From NCBI RefSeq assembly GCF_000445445.1, contig NZ_ASXP01000002.1, positions 682,001 through 746,000 on the forward strand: a DNA stretch of 64,000 nt, written 5' to 3'. Origin of the DNA: Sporomusa ovata DSM 2662. Its GTDB lineage: Bacteria > Bacillota > Negativicutes > Sporomusales > Sporomusaceae. A model generated the notes under the pieces. That model was not told the origin of the DNA. It searched no databases and saw only the letters and a program-made list of their open reading frames with translations. Below are positions 8,189 to 17,331 of this stretch, piece after piece. The position numbers and the translations under genes are program-made. Position 1 is the stretch's first letter, and each line of letters begins with the position of its first letter.

Positions 8189-9574
8189 ATGGAAGAATTA
8201 CTATTATCCCGGTGGCAATTCGGGATAACAACAGTCTATCACTTCCTTTTTGTGCCACTAACATTGGGGTTGTCGCTCATTGTAGCCATTCTTGAAACTA
8301 TGTATGTCCGCACTGGTAATGAGATGTACAAACAACAGACTAAATTCTGGGGTAAACTATTCCTTATCAACTTTGCTATGGGTGTAGTCACAGGTATTGT
8401 TCAAGAATTCCATTTTGGGATGAACTGGTCGGAGTACGCCCGGTTTATGGGGGACATTTTTGGTGCACCACTGGCTTTAGAGGCACTCACGGCTTTTTAT
8501 CTGGAGTCGGTCTTTCTGGGTCTCTGGATTTTCGGCTGGGATCGTCTGTCTAAGAAGCTACATGCTGCCAGTATGTGGGTTGTAGCGTTAGCTACAAATT
8601 TGTCGGCATTCTGGATTTTGACAGCTAACTCTTTTATGCAGTCGCCTGTGGGTTATGTAATTAATAACGGCCGGGCCGAAATGACAGACTTTGTTGCACT
8701 TATTACTAATCCTTATGTGTTCAATCAGTTTCCGCATACTGTATTGTCAGGTCTGGTAACAGCTGGTTTCTTTGTATTATCTATTAGTGCTTTTCACCTT
8801 ATCCGGAAAACACATGTTGATTTTTTTCGGGCTTCGTTCAAGCTGGGACTAATCTGGACGACAGTAAGCTTATTCCTCCTGATGGGCAGTGGTCATGCTC
8901 AAACACAGTTCATTGCCAAAGCGCAGCCAATGAAGTTGGCAGCAGCTGAAGCGTTGTGGGAGACGGCTAATCCTGCGCCCTTCGCGCTTGTAGCCATCGT
9001 TGACGAGCAGAATAAGACCAATCTGGTGGAAGTAAAAATTCCAGCAATGCTTTCTATATTGGCTAACAATAATCCCAATATACCAGTTAAAGGGATAAAA
9101 GATATTGAAAAAGAGTATATTGCCCAATATGGGCCAGGCAATTATGTACCTGCAGTCACGCCGGTATTCTGGAGCTTCCGAATTATGGTGGCTGCCGGCA
9201 GTGCCATGATGGTTATTGTACTGGCCGCAGGGTTTCTCTGGTGGCGTGGCCAACTGGAAGCAAAACCCTGGGTACTAAAAGCTGTATTGTGGAGTTTACC
9301 GTTACCGTATATCGCCAATTCGACCGGCTGGTTTGTCACTGAGGGTGGCAGGCAGCCCTGGATTGTATTTGGTCTGCAGAAGGTAGGCGAAGCCGTATCA
9401 CCTTCAGTGGGGTCTGTCAGCATCTGGATTTCGCTGATTGGTTTTACCTTGGTCTATGCATTGCTGGCAATCGCAGCGGTGTATCTTGCACAGAAGTTTG
9501 TCCGGCAGGGTCCTGTGGATACTCCGGCTACAACCAATAAACCGGTAGCAAAGGGGGCGTCATTGTGGAGTTAA
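8189..9574 (+). CDS. cydA: Cytochrome bd ubiquinol/menaquinol oxidase subunit I
   Basis: A 461-residue membrane protein, the short-Q-loop form usual in Firmicutes. Visible ligands and motifs are H18 in YHFLFVPLT, EALTAFYLES with the two acidic proton-path residues, H183 in FPHTVLSG, M333 in FRIM and GWFVTEGGRQPW. It carries hemes b and d and oxidises quinol, reducing oxygen to water at high affinity. The ATG start has an ideal ribosome site (AGGGGG, 8176-8181) that overlaps the end of the upstream rrf2 gene. It overlaps cydB by 10 bases. In an anaerobe such an oxidase normally scavenges oxygen. Confidence 0.97.
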   Translation: MEELLLSRWQFGITTVYHFLFVPLTLGLSLIVAILETMYVRTGNEMYKQQTKFWGKLFLINFAMGVVTGIVQEFHFGMNWSEYARFMGDIFGAPLALEALTAFYLESVFLGLWIFGWDRLSKKLHAASMWVVALATNLSAFWILTANSFMQSPVGYVINNGRAEMTDFVALITNPYVFNQFPHTVLSGLVTAGFFVLSISAFHLIRKTHVDFFRASFKLGLIWTTVSLFLLMGSGHAQTQFIAKAQPMKLAAAEALWETANPAPFALVAIVDEQNKTNLVEVKIPAMLSILANNNPNIPVKGIKDIEKEYIAQYGPGNYVPAVTPVFWSFRIMVAAGSAMMVIVLAAGFLWWRGQLEAKPWVLKAVLWSLPLPYIANSTGWFVTEGGRQPWIVFGLQKVGEAVSPSVGSVSIWISLIGFTLVYALLAIAAVYLAQKFVRQGPVDTPATTNKPVAKGASLWS

Positions 9575-10569
9575 GTATATTGTGGTTTATTTTGCTGACA
9601 GTTCTCTTTATTGGCTTCTTTTTTCTTGAAGGATTTGACTATGGTGTAGGTATTTTGCTTCCCTTCCTGGGGAAGAGTGACACTGAACGACGGGTGGTTA
9701 TCAATACCATTGGTCCGGTATGGGATGGCAATGAGGTCTGGATGATTACTGCCGGTGGTGCGATGTTTGCGGCTTTCCCGCATTTATATGCTACTTTGTT
9801 CAGCGGTTTTTATCTGGCATTGTTTTTGATGCTGATGGCGCTGATTGTTCGCGGCGTAGCCTTTGAATTCCGGAGTAAAGATGAAAATCCAGCTTGGCGC
9901 AGCACCTGGGATTGGCTGATCTTTGTTGGCAGTGCTATCCCGGCAGTGCTCTGGGGTGTGGCTGTGACCAACTTAATTCAAGGGGTGCCCATTAATGCCA
10001 AGATGCAGTATGTTGGAACTTTCTTTGATTTACTTAGTCCATATACACTTGTTGGGGGCATTGCCTTCTTGCTGGTGTTTACTTTCCACGGGGCGCTGTA
10101 TCTGACGCTTAAGACCGAAGGCGAACTGATGGAACGGGCCCGTAGTGCTGCGGTAAAAGTGGGAGTTCTGACGGCAGTATGTTGCCTGGTGCTTGTTGGA
10201 CTGACCTATACCCATACTGATTTATTTGCTAGTACTGGTGCGGGGATTGCTCTTTGGGGAGCCGTTGCCCTGTTTGTCGGAGCCTATGGCTGTGTATATG
10301 GCAGGCGATATGGGATTGGCTTTATTCTAAGCAGCCTGACGGTGGCGCTTACAACCATAGCCTTTTTCTGGGGTTTGTTCCCCCGGTTGATGGTGTCAAG
10401 TATCAATCCGGCCTGGAGTCTGACGATTACTAATGCCGCTTCTTCGCCTTTTACCTTGTCGATTATGACAATGGCAGCGTTGGCACTGGTGCCGCTAGTA
10501 CTGGTGTATCAAGGCTGGGTCTATTGGGTATTTCGTAAACGGGTCAATGCCAAGAATTTAGAATATTAA
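9565..10569 (+). CDS. cydB: Cytochrome bd oxidase subunit II
   Basis: A 334-residue, highly hydrophobic protein with the family N-terminus LWFILLTVLFIGFFFLEGFDYGVG and FPHLYATLFSGFYLALFLML. It partners CydA and has about eight membrane helices. Translation begins at a GTG inside the last codons of cydA, which suggests coupled translation. I found no CydX-like small ORF after it. A WD40-containing gene starts 30 bases later with no terminator between, so transcription may run on into the downstream cluster. Confidence 0.96.
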   Translation: MELSILWFILLTVLFIGFFFLEGFDYGVGILLPFLGKSDTERRVVINTIGPVWDGNEVWMITAGGAMFAAFPHLYATLFSGFYLALFLMLMALIVRGVAFEFRSKDENPAWRSTWDWLIFVGSAIPAVLWGVAVTNLIQGVPINAKMQYVGTFFDLLSPYTLVGGIAFLLVFTFHGALYLTLKTEGELMERARSAAVKVGVLTAVCCLVLVGLTYTHTDLFASTGAGIALWGAVALFVGAYGCVYGRRYGIGFILSSLTVALTTIAFFWGLFPRLMVSSINPAWSLTITNAASSPFTLSIMTMAALALVPLVLVYQGWVYWVFRKRVNAKNLEY

Positions 10570-10598
10570 CGGTTTTAGCGTAAACAGGTGGTGAAAAT

Positions 10599-12704
10599 AT
10601 GGGGCTTGGTGATGAGGATAAAGAATATTTGCGGCATCTGGCCTGGATTTATCCAGCTGACTATATGGTTAAGGTAAGGCAGTTGGCTGAGGCCTTAGTG
10701 GACCAGCAACTGGCTATCGGTGAGCGCCAGAATATCCGTGAAATAGTTGGGACCATCATGACCAGGCTCCAGCTTGAGGCTGAGGGTACTATTGAGACTG
10801 AGGCTGATGCTGACGCTGCGGCAGCACAAGCGGCGGCCGAGGATGCGGTGCGGCAAAAGGTGCTGGCAGCACTACATGCCGGTCAGCCCGATATTTCGGC
10901 CGGGATGGGACCTGAGGCTGTAGCAGCACTCGTAGGCTTTCTTGATCACGAAGAATCAATTGTTGCGGATAATGCGCGGCAGGCTTTACGCTGCTTAAAC
11001 GATGGCGGGGCGATTGATGCGTTATGCCGGCTATGGGCAAATACCCGCCGCCCGGAACTGGAACACATTCTGGTTGCGGCCGGTTATTTGGCCTCTCAGC
11101 CGTTAGGGCTGAGGCTGTTGACGGTGCTTAAAACCGGGGCAGACCGGGTGATGTTGAATGAGGGACCGGCACTTATCCCCGAGCTCTTGCGGGTGGTAGA
11201 TGACGCTGACAGGAGTATTGCCGGGCGCGCCAGACGCTTGCTGTTGACCTTGACTAACAGGCAGGCGATTGATGCGCTATGTGAAACCGTACTTACCACA
11301 GGTGAGGAACAACTTACGAATTGGGCGGTCATTGCCCACTATGCGCCTACAATTGATAGTAAAGCAGCGCTGTATTATTGCATTACCAGGCAGTGGGATA
11401 AGTATTTTGCATTAGATTGGCAGGAAACAAGACCGTTATTAAAAAAAGGTTACAGTCAGGCAACGACAGAACAAAGACAGCAATTTTTATCGGCGGCCCG
11501 CCAAAGCGGTCACAGCTTACTGCTGGTAGGTTTACTATTGGAAGGTGGCCAGCAGGAGGAATATGAGGAAATAACGGACGAAGACTGGGCCGCTATGTTG
11601 GATATGCTCACAAGCCAGGAACGGTGGTCAGAGTTATACCGGCTAGCTTTGTGTGCGCCGGCTAACTGGGCAGCTGAGTTCGTATTGGCACTGGGTAATA
11701 CAAACTGGAAACCAAAAGCCTGGGAATGTACTGACTGGGAGAACAGCTTAGCCTGCTGCCCGCAAACAGGCCGAAATATGTTTGTGCCGGACGGGCGGTT
11801 GTTAGCTGTTCTGGAGGCGAACCAAGCAGAGGTCAATGTGGAATGTGCTGCTTTTCATCCTAACGGGCGAATTGTGGCCGGTGGCTGCGCTGATGGCCGG
11901 GTGCGGTTATGGCAGATAACCAGTGGTAAATTGTGGCGGACAGTTAACCTTCATGATGAGGGCATCACAGCTGTAGCCTTTACGCCGGATGGACGGTATT
12001 TGGTGACAGCCGGCAGGGATGCTCTGGTTCATATTTGGCAGCTGCCTGCTGTTAAATGGGTTGACAGTATTAAAGGCCAGCCTGGATTTGTGATGGCGCT
12101 GGCAGCAGGCCAGGGCGGTGAAATGCTGGCATTAGCCTGCCCGGGGGGAGTATTACCGGCAAGGGCTTGGTGGTGGGATGGCTCTTATATGACCACTAAG
12201 GCGCAGTATCCAGGCAGTTTGTTTTCTGCAGCCTCGGTTGCGCTGGAAAAACGTGCTGTGGCCGGCGGCGGACGGGATGGCCGGATTCGCATCTATACGT
12301 TAGCGGGCGGATCAGGCGGAAATAAGCTATGGGCCGCCCATACCGGACCGGTTCAAGGCCTGCTGTATAGCGGTGATGGCCAACTGCTGGTCAGTAACGG
12401 GATGGACGGAACAATAAAGGTGTGGCAAACAGACAATGGCCAGCAATTATGGAGTATCAAAGAGCAAGGTAAGCTATTAGCAGTTAGCCAAAGTGGTGCG
12501 TTCATAATTTTAAAATCAGCGCAAGGTACGGTGACAATAAGGCAATTGCGGATGAAGAAGCCATTGGCATTGGCTACACATGGCGACTGGCATTATATGG
12601 CGGACATGTTGGCCTCGCCCGGGCTTGAAACGCCAGCCAGGCAGGCCGGTTCTTTCTTACACAGCCTGCTTACGGCTAAATTTCGTTATGATATCATGTT
12701 ATAA
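10599..12704 (+). CDS. HEAT-like/WD40 repeat scaffold protein
   Basis: A 701-residue soluble protein. The first half is helical, with HEAT-like repeats (for example VAALVGFLDHEESIVADNARQALRCL) after an Ala/Glu-rich linker near residues 65-85. From about residue 400 there are WD40-type blades such as FHPNGRIVAGGCADGRVRLW, FTPDGRYLVTAGRDALVHIW and YSGDGQLLVSNGMDGTIKVW. No enzymatic motif is visible, so a protein-binding scaffold is the natural reading. The ATG has GGTGG upstream. It opens a tightly spaced six-gene run with Hsp70-like, DUF1257, AAA ATPase, DUF2997 and radical SAM genes. Confidence 0.85.
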   Translation: MGLGDEDKEYLRHLAWIYPADYMVKVRQLAEALVDQQLAIGERQNIREIVGTIMTRLQLEAEGTIETEADADAAAAQAAAEDAVRQKVLAALHAGQPDISAGMGPEAVAALVGFLDHEESIVADNARQALRCLNDGGAIDALCRLWANTRRPELEHILVAAGYLASQPLGLRLLTVLKTGADRVMLNEGPALIPELLRVVDDADRSIAGRARRLLLTLTNRQAIDALCETVLTTGEEQLTNWAVIAHYAPTIDSKAALYYCITRQWDKYFALDWQETRPLLKKGYSQATTEQRQQFLSAARQSGHSLLLVGLLLEGGQQEEYEEITDEDWAAMLDMLTSQERWSELYRLALCAPANWAAEFVLALGNTNWKPKAWECTDWENSLACCPQTGRNMFVPDGRLLAVLEANQAEVNVECAAFHPNGRIVAGGCADGRVRLWQITSGKLWRTVNLHDEGITAVAFTPDGRYLVTAGRDALVHIWQLPAVKWVDSIKGQPGFVMALAAGQGGEMLALACPGGVLPARAWWWDGSYMTTKAQYPGSLFSAASVALEKRAVAGGGRDGRIRIYTLAGGSGGNKLWAAHTGPVQGLLYSGDGQLLVSNGMDGTIKVWQTDNGQQLWSIKEQGKLLAVSQSGAFIILKSAQGTVTIRQLRMKKPLALATHGDWHYMADMLASPGLETPARQAGSFLHSLLTAKFRYDIML

Positions 12705-12721
12705 GCTATGAGGTGGTGGCA

Positions 12722-14008
12722 ATGGCTGGACAGCTGGCTATAGATTTTGGTAATAGCTATACGGTAGCTGCCTATTGGCGGCAAGCGTCCCGTCAGGCAG
12801 AGACACTTTATGTCCCTGGCATAACGCGGCCTATGCCGGGAAGCACTAAGGGTGTGTATGCGGCACCGTCGTGTATTGCCTATGGCACTGCCGCTGAAGA
12901 CTGTTTGGTTGGGCAAGAGGTTATTGAAAGTGGTCAGACAGAAGGTGTATTTCAGGATTTGCAGTTTGCTGTTGTCACAGGTAAACTAGTATACAGCATG
13001 GCAGGTGGTCGGTGGCTCAGTAATCAGGATATGGCCAAAGACTATGTAGCTGCTATTATCAGTCGGGCCGGACAAACGCTTGGTTTAAGCGGCGAGGCGG
13101 TACTTGCCTTTACGGTACCGCTGGCGGCCTGTAATTCGCTGCCGGCGTGGCGGCGATACCGGCGTTGGCTTACAGGGGCGGTCAGGCAGGCTGGTTTTAA
13201 CCGTCTGGAGCTTGTTGAAGAGCCGTGGGCTGCTGCCTGGGGTGCCGGTATGAAGGTAAAGCCGGGAGACAAATATATTGTTGTCAGGTTAAGTGCTGAA
13301 TTTATGGAAGCAGCGATGGTATTGGCCGCGAGCCAAAGCGGGGATGGCAGTAATGAGCGCCATATCCGGGTAGTAAGCTATAGCTCTGGCTGGCTGGCTA
13401 ATGAGGAAGAATTTGGTTTTCAGCCACCGCAGGAATTGGCTGCCCTGATCCGACAGGTATTGCGGCAGGCGGGGCTGCTCGGGTATACGGCCGCTAGTCT
13501 TGCCGGGATAGTAGTAACTGGCAGTGCTGTAAAAATCGATATGCTGGCTGTGGTGTATGAGCTGTTTGCCGGCATTCCCATCTATGATAAGCAGTCATTG
13601 GCGGCAACTGCTTGCGGTGCTGCGGTGCTAACTGCCGGAGTGGATGGCAGCGGTTATCTGCGACATAGCTATGGCTTACGTTATTTGACGGCAGATGGCT
13701 ATCAATATCGCGAAGTAGTGTCGCAGGGGCTGTTTTATCCGAGTGACGGATTTGTGGCTGAGTTTACGATCAAAGCTAGCTATGATGGACAGCAAGAATT
13801 TGCAGTATTGATATACCGTATGGAAGAACAGTGTATGAATGAAGATAACCCGCTGTTACTCAGGACCAGAAAACCGGCTGGTAAGGGGCAAGCTGTCATT
13901 ACTGTAAGGGGCAGCCTTGACGGGGCAGGACAATTGGTTGTAACAGCTTATGAGCTGGTGAGTGGGGATGTTATCGCTCACAATATTGCAGCAGCTAAGC
14001 TTGTGTAG
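12722..14008 (+). CDS. Hsp70-like actin-fold ATPase
   Basis: About 428 residues, with the phosphate-1 loop AIDFGNSYT at the N-terminus, a second phosphate-type segment LELVEEPWAAAWGAG, and an adenosine-type segment GIVVTGSAVKIDML. These mark the Hsp70/actin superfamily, but the protein is shorter than DnaK and its C-terminal part is not a recognisable DnaK substrate-binding domain. I chose the ATG at 12722 because GAGGTGG (12710-12716) lies 5 bases before it; a GTG at 12713 is also possible. It sits 17 bases after the WD40 gene and 17 bases before the DUF1257 gene. It may be a dedicated chaperone for the cluster. Confidence 0.82.
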   Translation: MAGQLAIDFGNSYTVAAYWRQASRQAETLYVPGITRPMPGSTKGVYAAPSCIAYGTAAEDCLVGQEVIESGQTEGVFQDLQFAVVTGKLVYSMAGGRWLSNQDMAKDYVAAIISRAGQTLGLSGEAVLAFTVPLAACNSLPAWRRYRRWLTGAVRQAGFNRLELVEEPWAAAWGAGMKVKPGDKYIVVRLSAEFMEAAMVLAASQSGDGSNERHIRVVSYSSGWLANEEEFGFQPPQELAALIRQVLRQAGLLGYTAASLAGIVVTGSAVKIDMLAVVYELFAGIPIYDKQSLAATACGAAVLTAGVDGSGYLRHSYGLRYLTADGYQYREVVSQGLFYPSDGFVAEFTIKASYDGQQEFAVLIYRMEEQCMNEDNPLLLRTRKPAGKGQAVITVRGSLDGAGQLVVTAYELVSGDVIAHNIAAAKLV

Positions 14009-14025
14009 TGAAGGGAGGACTAAGG

Positions 14026-14406
14026 ATGTCGCATTTTACTCAGGTAACAACCAAAATTACGAATAAAGAGATGCTGATAGCTTGCTTGAAAGAGTTAGGT
14101 TATGATGTGGAGGAGAAAACAGGTATAAAAGGCTATCGAGGCCAGGAAACACCAGTCGATATTGCTGTGCGGATGAAGCAAGGCTATGATATTGGCTTTG
14201 TACTGGGAAATGATGGCACCTATAGCTTTGTAGCCGATTGGTTTGGGGTGCAGGGCGTTAATGAACAGCAGTTTACTACCAAGGTCCAACAGCAGTACGC
14301 CTTAACCACTGTAATGGACAAGATTAGCCGTCAGGGTTTTAATGTGGTGGAACAACAGCAGGAAAGTAGCGGCGAAATCAGATTAGTAGTACGCAGATGG
14401 GTATAG
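14026..14406 (+). CDS. DUF1257 (Ycf35-like) protein
   Basis: A 126-residue protein starting MSHFTQVTTKI and resembling the DUF1257/Ycf35 family known from cyanobacteria, plastids and scattered bacteria. Typical segments are LKELGYDV and DIGFVLGNDGTYSFVADWFGV. Its biochemical role is not established. The ATG at 14026 is preceded by GGGAGG. The next gene, a Ycf46-like AAA ATPase, begins 12 bases later; the pairing of Ycf35-like and Ycf46-like proteins is itself informative. Confidence 0.85.
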   Translation: MSHFTQVTTKITNKEMLIACLKELGYDVEEKTGIKGYRGQETPVDIAVRMKQGYDIGFVLGNDGTYSFVADWFGVQGVNEQQFTTKVQQQYALTTVMDKISRQGFNVVEQQQESSGEIRLVVRRWV

Positions 14407-14418
14407 GGAGGTAAGCGT

Positions 14419-15966
14419 ATGGACAACTTTGCTGAGCAATTTGATACTTATATTAGAGCGCGGGTTACACTCATTGTTATCGTAACCCCGGAAGAAGAAC
14501 GGGCTATTGAGCACGTTAAAATTGTTTGTGAGCAAAAAAACCGTACCTGTCTGTCTTGGGATGTAGCTGATGGCTTTGTGGTACTAACAGGCAAGACGGC
14601 GCTTGATCTAAAGTGCCGGGACCCGCTGGTAGCGCTGGACCTAATAGAAAAGACCGGTATGGATAATAACGGGGATATTTTTGTCTGCAAGGATTTTCAC
14701 GACTTTTGGTCTAATCCGCCGGTCAGGCGTAAGCTGAGAAGTGTTGTACAACGCCTGACGCAGACAAGAACCTCAATTGTTATTACCACACCTACCGGGC
14801 AGATTCCGGATGAATTGCAGGATGAAGCCGTGGTTATCCACCTCCGGCGCCCTAACGGCGAGGAATTGGACGGTGTGCTGGAGAGTCTGCTAAAAGGGGC
14901 TAATGTCAAAATGAATCTTACCGAAACCGGCCGGGAAAAGGTGGTTCAAGCCGCCATGGGAATGACGGCCGGTCAGGCCCGCCGGGTATTCTCCAAGGCC
15001 ATTGTTACCTGCGGCTGTTTAGATGACCGCAGCATTACCATGATTACCGAGGAAAAAGCCCAGCTGGTGCGTCAGAGTGAAGCACTTGAATTCCTGAGCA
15101 CTACCGAAACTTCGGAAAGTGTCGGTGGTCTGGGAGTTTTGAAAGACTGGCTGGGTTTGCGGGAACAAGCCTTTACAAAAGATGCCCGCGACTATGGTTT
15201 GCCTGCACCTAAAGGCATAGCCATGGTCGGTATTCCTGGTACAGGCAAGAGTTTAACTGCCAAAATGATTAGCGGTTTATGGCAGCTGCCGCTCCTGCGG
15301 CTTGATGTAGGCGCTTTGTTTGGCTCTTATGTTGGCGAGTCTGAAGACCGCTGCCGCCGGGCATTGCATATTGCCGAGACCATTGCTCCTTGTATTTTGT
15401 GGGTGGATGAAATTGAAAAGGCTTTTGCCTTTGGTTCCGGTGATGGTGGGACCAGCCAGCGGGTTTTTGCTACTTTGCTGACCTGGATGCAGGATAAAAA
15501 AGCCCCTTGTTTTGTTGTTGCTACTGCTAACAATATCGCGGCCTTGCCGCCGGAGCTTATGCGTAAAGGCCGTTTTGATGAAATCTTTTTCTTAGACTTG
15601 CCGCATATGTCCGAGCGGCGCGAGATTTTTACCACCCATCTTAAACGCCGCAACCGCAATCCGCGTGATTTTGATCTCAAACGGCTGGTGAAAGAATCGG
15701 ACGGCTATGTTGGCGCGGAAATTGAACAGGCTATTATTGACGCCATGTACCTAGCCTTTAGCGATCACATGCGCGAGATTACGACCGAAGATATTGTAAT
15801 ATCCTTAAAACGCCAGGTGCCACTGTCGGTCTCCCAACGGGAAAATATTCAGTACCTCAGACAGTGGCTTCAGGAAGGCCGGGCCCAGTCTGCCTCCTAT
15901 CCGGGCGAGGTTGCCGGAGAAACAGGCTCTGGGCAGGTGCTGCTGGAAATTGAGGACCAAGACTAA
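14419..15966 (+). CDS. Ycf46-like AAA ATPase
   Basis: A 515-residue ATPase of the Ycf46 type. The N-terminal half (ARVTLIVIVTPEEERAIE...) is the family's own domain. The AAA module follows, with Walker A GIPGTGKS near residues 270-277, Walker B ILWVDEIEKA near 326-335, a sensor-1 stretch VVATANN, and an arginine-finger region RKGRFDEIFF. It should be a hexameric ATP-driven remodeller. Ribosome site GGGAGG lies just before the ATG. The neighbours DUF1257, DUF2997 and radical SAM suggest a shared complex or pathway whose substrate is unknown. Confidence 0.9.
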   Translation: MDNFAEQFDTYIRARVTLIVIVTPEEERAIEHVKIVCEQKNRTCLSWDVADGFVVLTGKTALDLKCRDPLVALDLIEKTGMDNNGDIFVCKDFHDFWSNPPVRRKLRSVVQRLTQTRTSIVITTPTGQIPDELQDEAVVIHLRRPNGEELDGVLESLLKGANVKMNLTETGREKVVQAAMGMTAGQARRVFSKAIVTCGCLDDRSITMITEEKAQLVRQSEALEFLSTTETSESVGGLGVLKDWLGLREQAFTKDARDYGLPAPKGIAMVGIPGTGKSLTAKMISGLWQLPLLRLDVGALFGSYVGESEDRCRRALHIAETIAPCILWVDEIEKAFAFGSGDGGTSQRVFATLLTWMQDKKAPCFVVATANNIAALPPELMRKGRFDEIFFLDLPHMSERREIFTTHLKRRNRNPRDFDLKRLVKESDGYVGAEIEQAIIDAMYLAFSDHMREITTEDIVISLKRQVPLSVSQRENIQYLRQWLQEGRAQSASYPGEVAGETGSGQVLLEIEDQD

Positions 15967-15985
15967 GGAGAAAGGACGGTAAACC

Positions 15986-16186
15986 ATGGATAAAGAAGAA
16001 TTGGAAATCACCATTGACGCCAGTGGGCAGGTTAGTATCAAGGTGGCTGGAGCCAAAGGCGGCAAATGTCTGGATATCACCAAACCAATCGAAGAAGCGC
16101 TCGGAGAAGTTAAGGTCCGTCAGATGTCGCCTGAATATTATGAGCAGCCGGCTGATGCTGCCAAGGTGCGGGATAACCAGCGATGA
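15986..16186 (+). CDS. DUF2997 small protein
   Basis: A 66-residue protein with the DUF2997 pattern: ITIDASGQVSIKVAGAKGGK followed by CLDITKPIEEALGEV. The conserved lysine/glycine/cysteine patch is intact. It overlaps the radical SAM gene by 4 bases (ATGA), so the two are translationally coupled. The function is unknown; the size and acidic C-terminus would suit a small substrate or adaptor acted on by the neighbouring AAA ATPase or radical SAM enzyme, which is speculation. Confidence 0.82.
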   Translation: MDKEELEITIDASGQVSIKVAGAKGGKCLDITKPIEEALGEVKVRQMSPEYYEQPADAAKVRDNQR

Positions 16187-16773
16187 TAGCGCAACCAAAT
16201 TCCAACGGCGGCCTGATTAATATGGCCGCCTTTTTGCCTGTCTCGCGCAGTAATGGTCCTGGCCGGCGGGCTGTTCTCTGGGTGCAGGGCTGCTCCCGCA
16301 ATTGCCCTGGTTGTTTTAATCAGGACATGCAGGATTTCCGGGAAAATCAGATGATTGCGGTTCCGGAGTTGGCAGCGTGCATTTTAGCTAGTGAAGATAT
16401 TGAGGGTGTTACTTTCTCAGGTGGTGAGCCGTTTGCTCAGGCGCAGGTTTTGGCAGAATTAGCAGAGCAACTGACGGCCAGGGGCTTGAATATCACGATT
16501 TTTACGGGTTATACAGTTACTGAACTTACGGCAGCAACTGATCCAGCCTGGCAGCGATTGCTGGCAGCGGCCGATTTGCTGATTGCCGGACCCTATGAAC
16601 AGGAATTGCCTGCGCAAGACTATCTCATAGGTTCTGCCAATCAGCAACTGGTATTTCTTACTGAAAAACTAAAACAGCACCCGGATGTTGTTACTAGTCA
16701 GGGGCAAACCCTGGAGGTTATTGTTGATGCTGCAGGCAAGGTAACAATAACAGGGTTTGCCGGAAAACTGTAA
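16183..16773 (+). CDS. NrdG-like radical SAM protein
   Basis: A 196-residue single-domain radical SAM protein. C37, C41 and C44 in CSRNCPGC form the CX3CX2C motif for a 4Fe-4S cluster. FSGGEPF is the SAM-binding GGE motif, and FTGYTVTEL resembles glycyl-radical activating enzymes of the NrdG type. No glycyl radical enzyme is adjacent, so its partner is more likely within the cluster. The start overlaps the DUF2997 stop. A repeat with a terminator-like hairpin begins 6 bases after its stop and closes the operon. Confidence 0.88.
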   Translation: MIAQPNSNGGLINMAAFLPVSRSNGPGRRAVLWVQGCSRNCPGCFNQDMQDFRENQMIAVPELAACILASEDIEGVTFSGGEPFAQAQVLAELAEQLTARGLNITIFTGYTVTELTAATDPAWQRLLAAADLLIAGPYEQELPAQDYLIGSANQQLVFLTEKLKQHPDVVTSQGQTLEVIVDAAGKVTITGFAGKL

Positions 16774-16778
16774 CCTTG

Positions 16779-16889
16779 GAAGTTTATGATTAGCCGGGGA
16801 GAACCGTATCGTTGGTAACGGCGAAAACTCCTGCCAAATTTACATGAATTTGGAAGGAGTTTTCAGGTTTTTAGGGAAGCATACAAATG
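16779..16889. repeat. Intergenic terminator-bearing repeat, copy 1
   Basis: A conserved block TTATGATTAGCCGGGGAGAA, then CCGTATC, TTGGTAACGGCGAAAA, and a hairpin whose arms are ACTCCTGCCAAATT and AATTTGGAAGGAGT. The copy at 27661-27770 matches nearly base for base, including the flank CAGGTTTTT and CATACA. It probably terminates the radical SAM operon. From 16890 to 17331 I see no gene, only the hairpin cluster annotated next. Confidence 0.85.
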
Positions 16890-16933
16890 CAACATCTATG
16901 CCCAAAGTATGAGTACATTTCATTATCTTAGTA

Positions 16934-17026
16934 CGGGAGTCAAGACTCCCGCCTTTACAGGCGGCGTTCATTCAGGTGGAGTAGACTCTCCAGCTGAATC
17001 CCCAATGTTTCAGCTATGCTGAAACG
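16934..17026 (+). ncRNA. Run of four consecutive hairpins, possible relic of a TnpB-type element RNA
   Basis: Four adjacent stems: CGGGAGTC/GACTCCCG (16934-16951), GCC/GGC (16951-16962), TTCAGGTGGAG/CTCCAGCTGAA (16971 to about 16997, one mismatch) and GTTTCAGC/GCTGAAAC (about 17008-17026). No coding frame accompanies them. The compact array resembles right-end RNA of IS200/IS605-TnpB elements, but that link is a guess because no tnpB remnant is visible. Strand is uncertain. Confidence 0.4.
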
Positions 17027-17331
17027 AGTTTACTTGAATATTACTGGATGGAATTGCCTTTTTTAGCATAGGGAAAGTTTTTTTGTTCCTACTTTCCGAT
17101 TCCAAGTTCAATATGTTTTTCATACTCAGAAATATTTTTGTTAAGATTTACTACCATATACAATAACCAATTTATACCTCTGTTGGTTGTGAATAAATCA
17201 TTTGGTTCAAATTCGGCCCATTGACTTAAGTCCACAAATCGTCCGGGAAATGCCGCAAACATAGCGCATGTTTACTGGCAGCAGACTATGTAAGTTAAAA
17301 TTATATAAATTGGGTGTAGGGGAAGCAGAAG

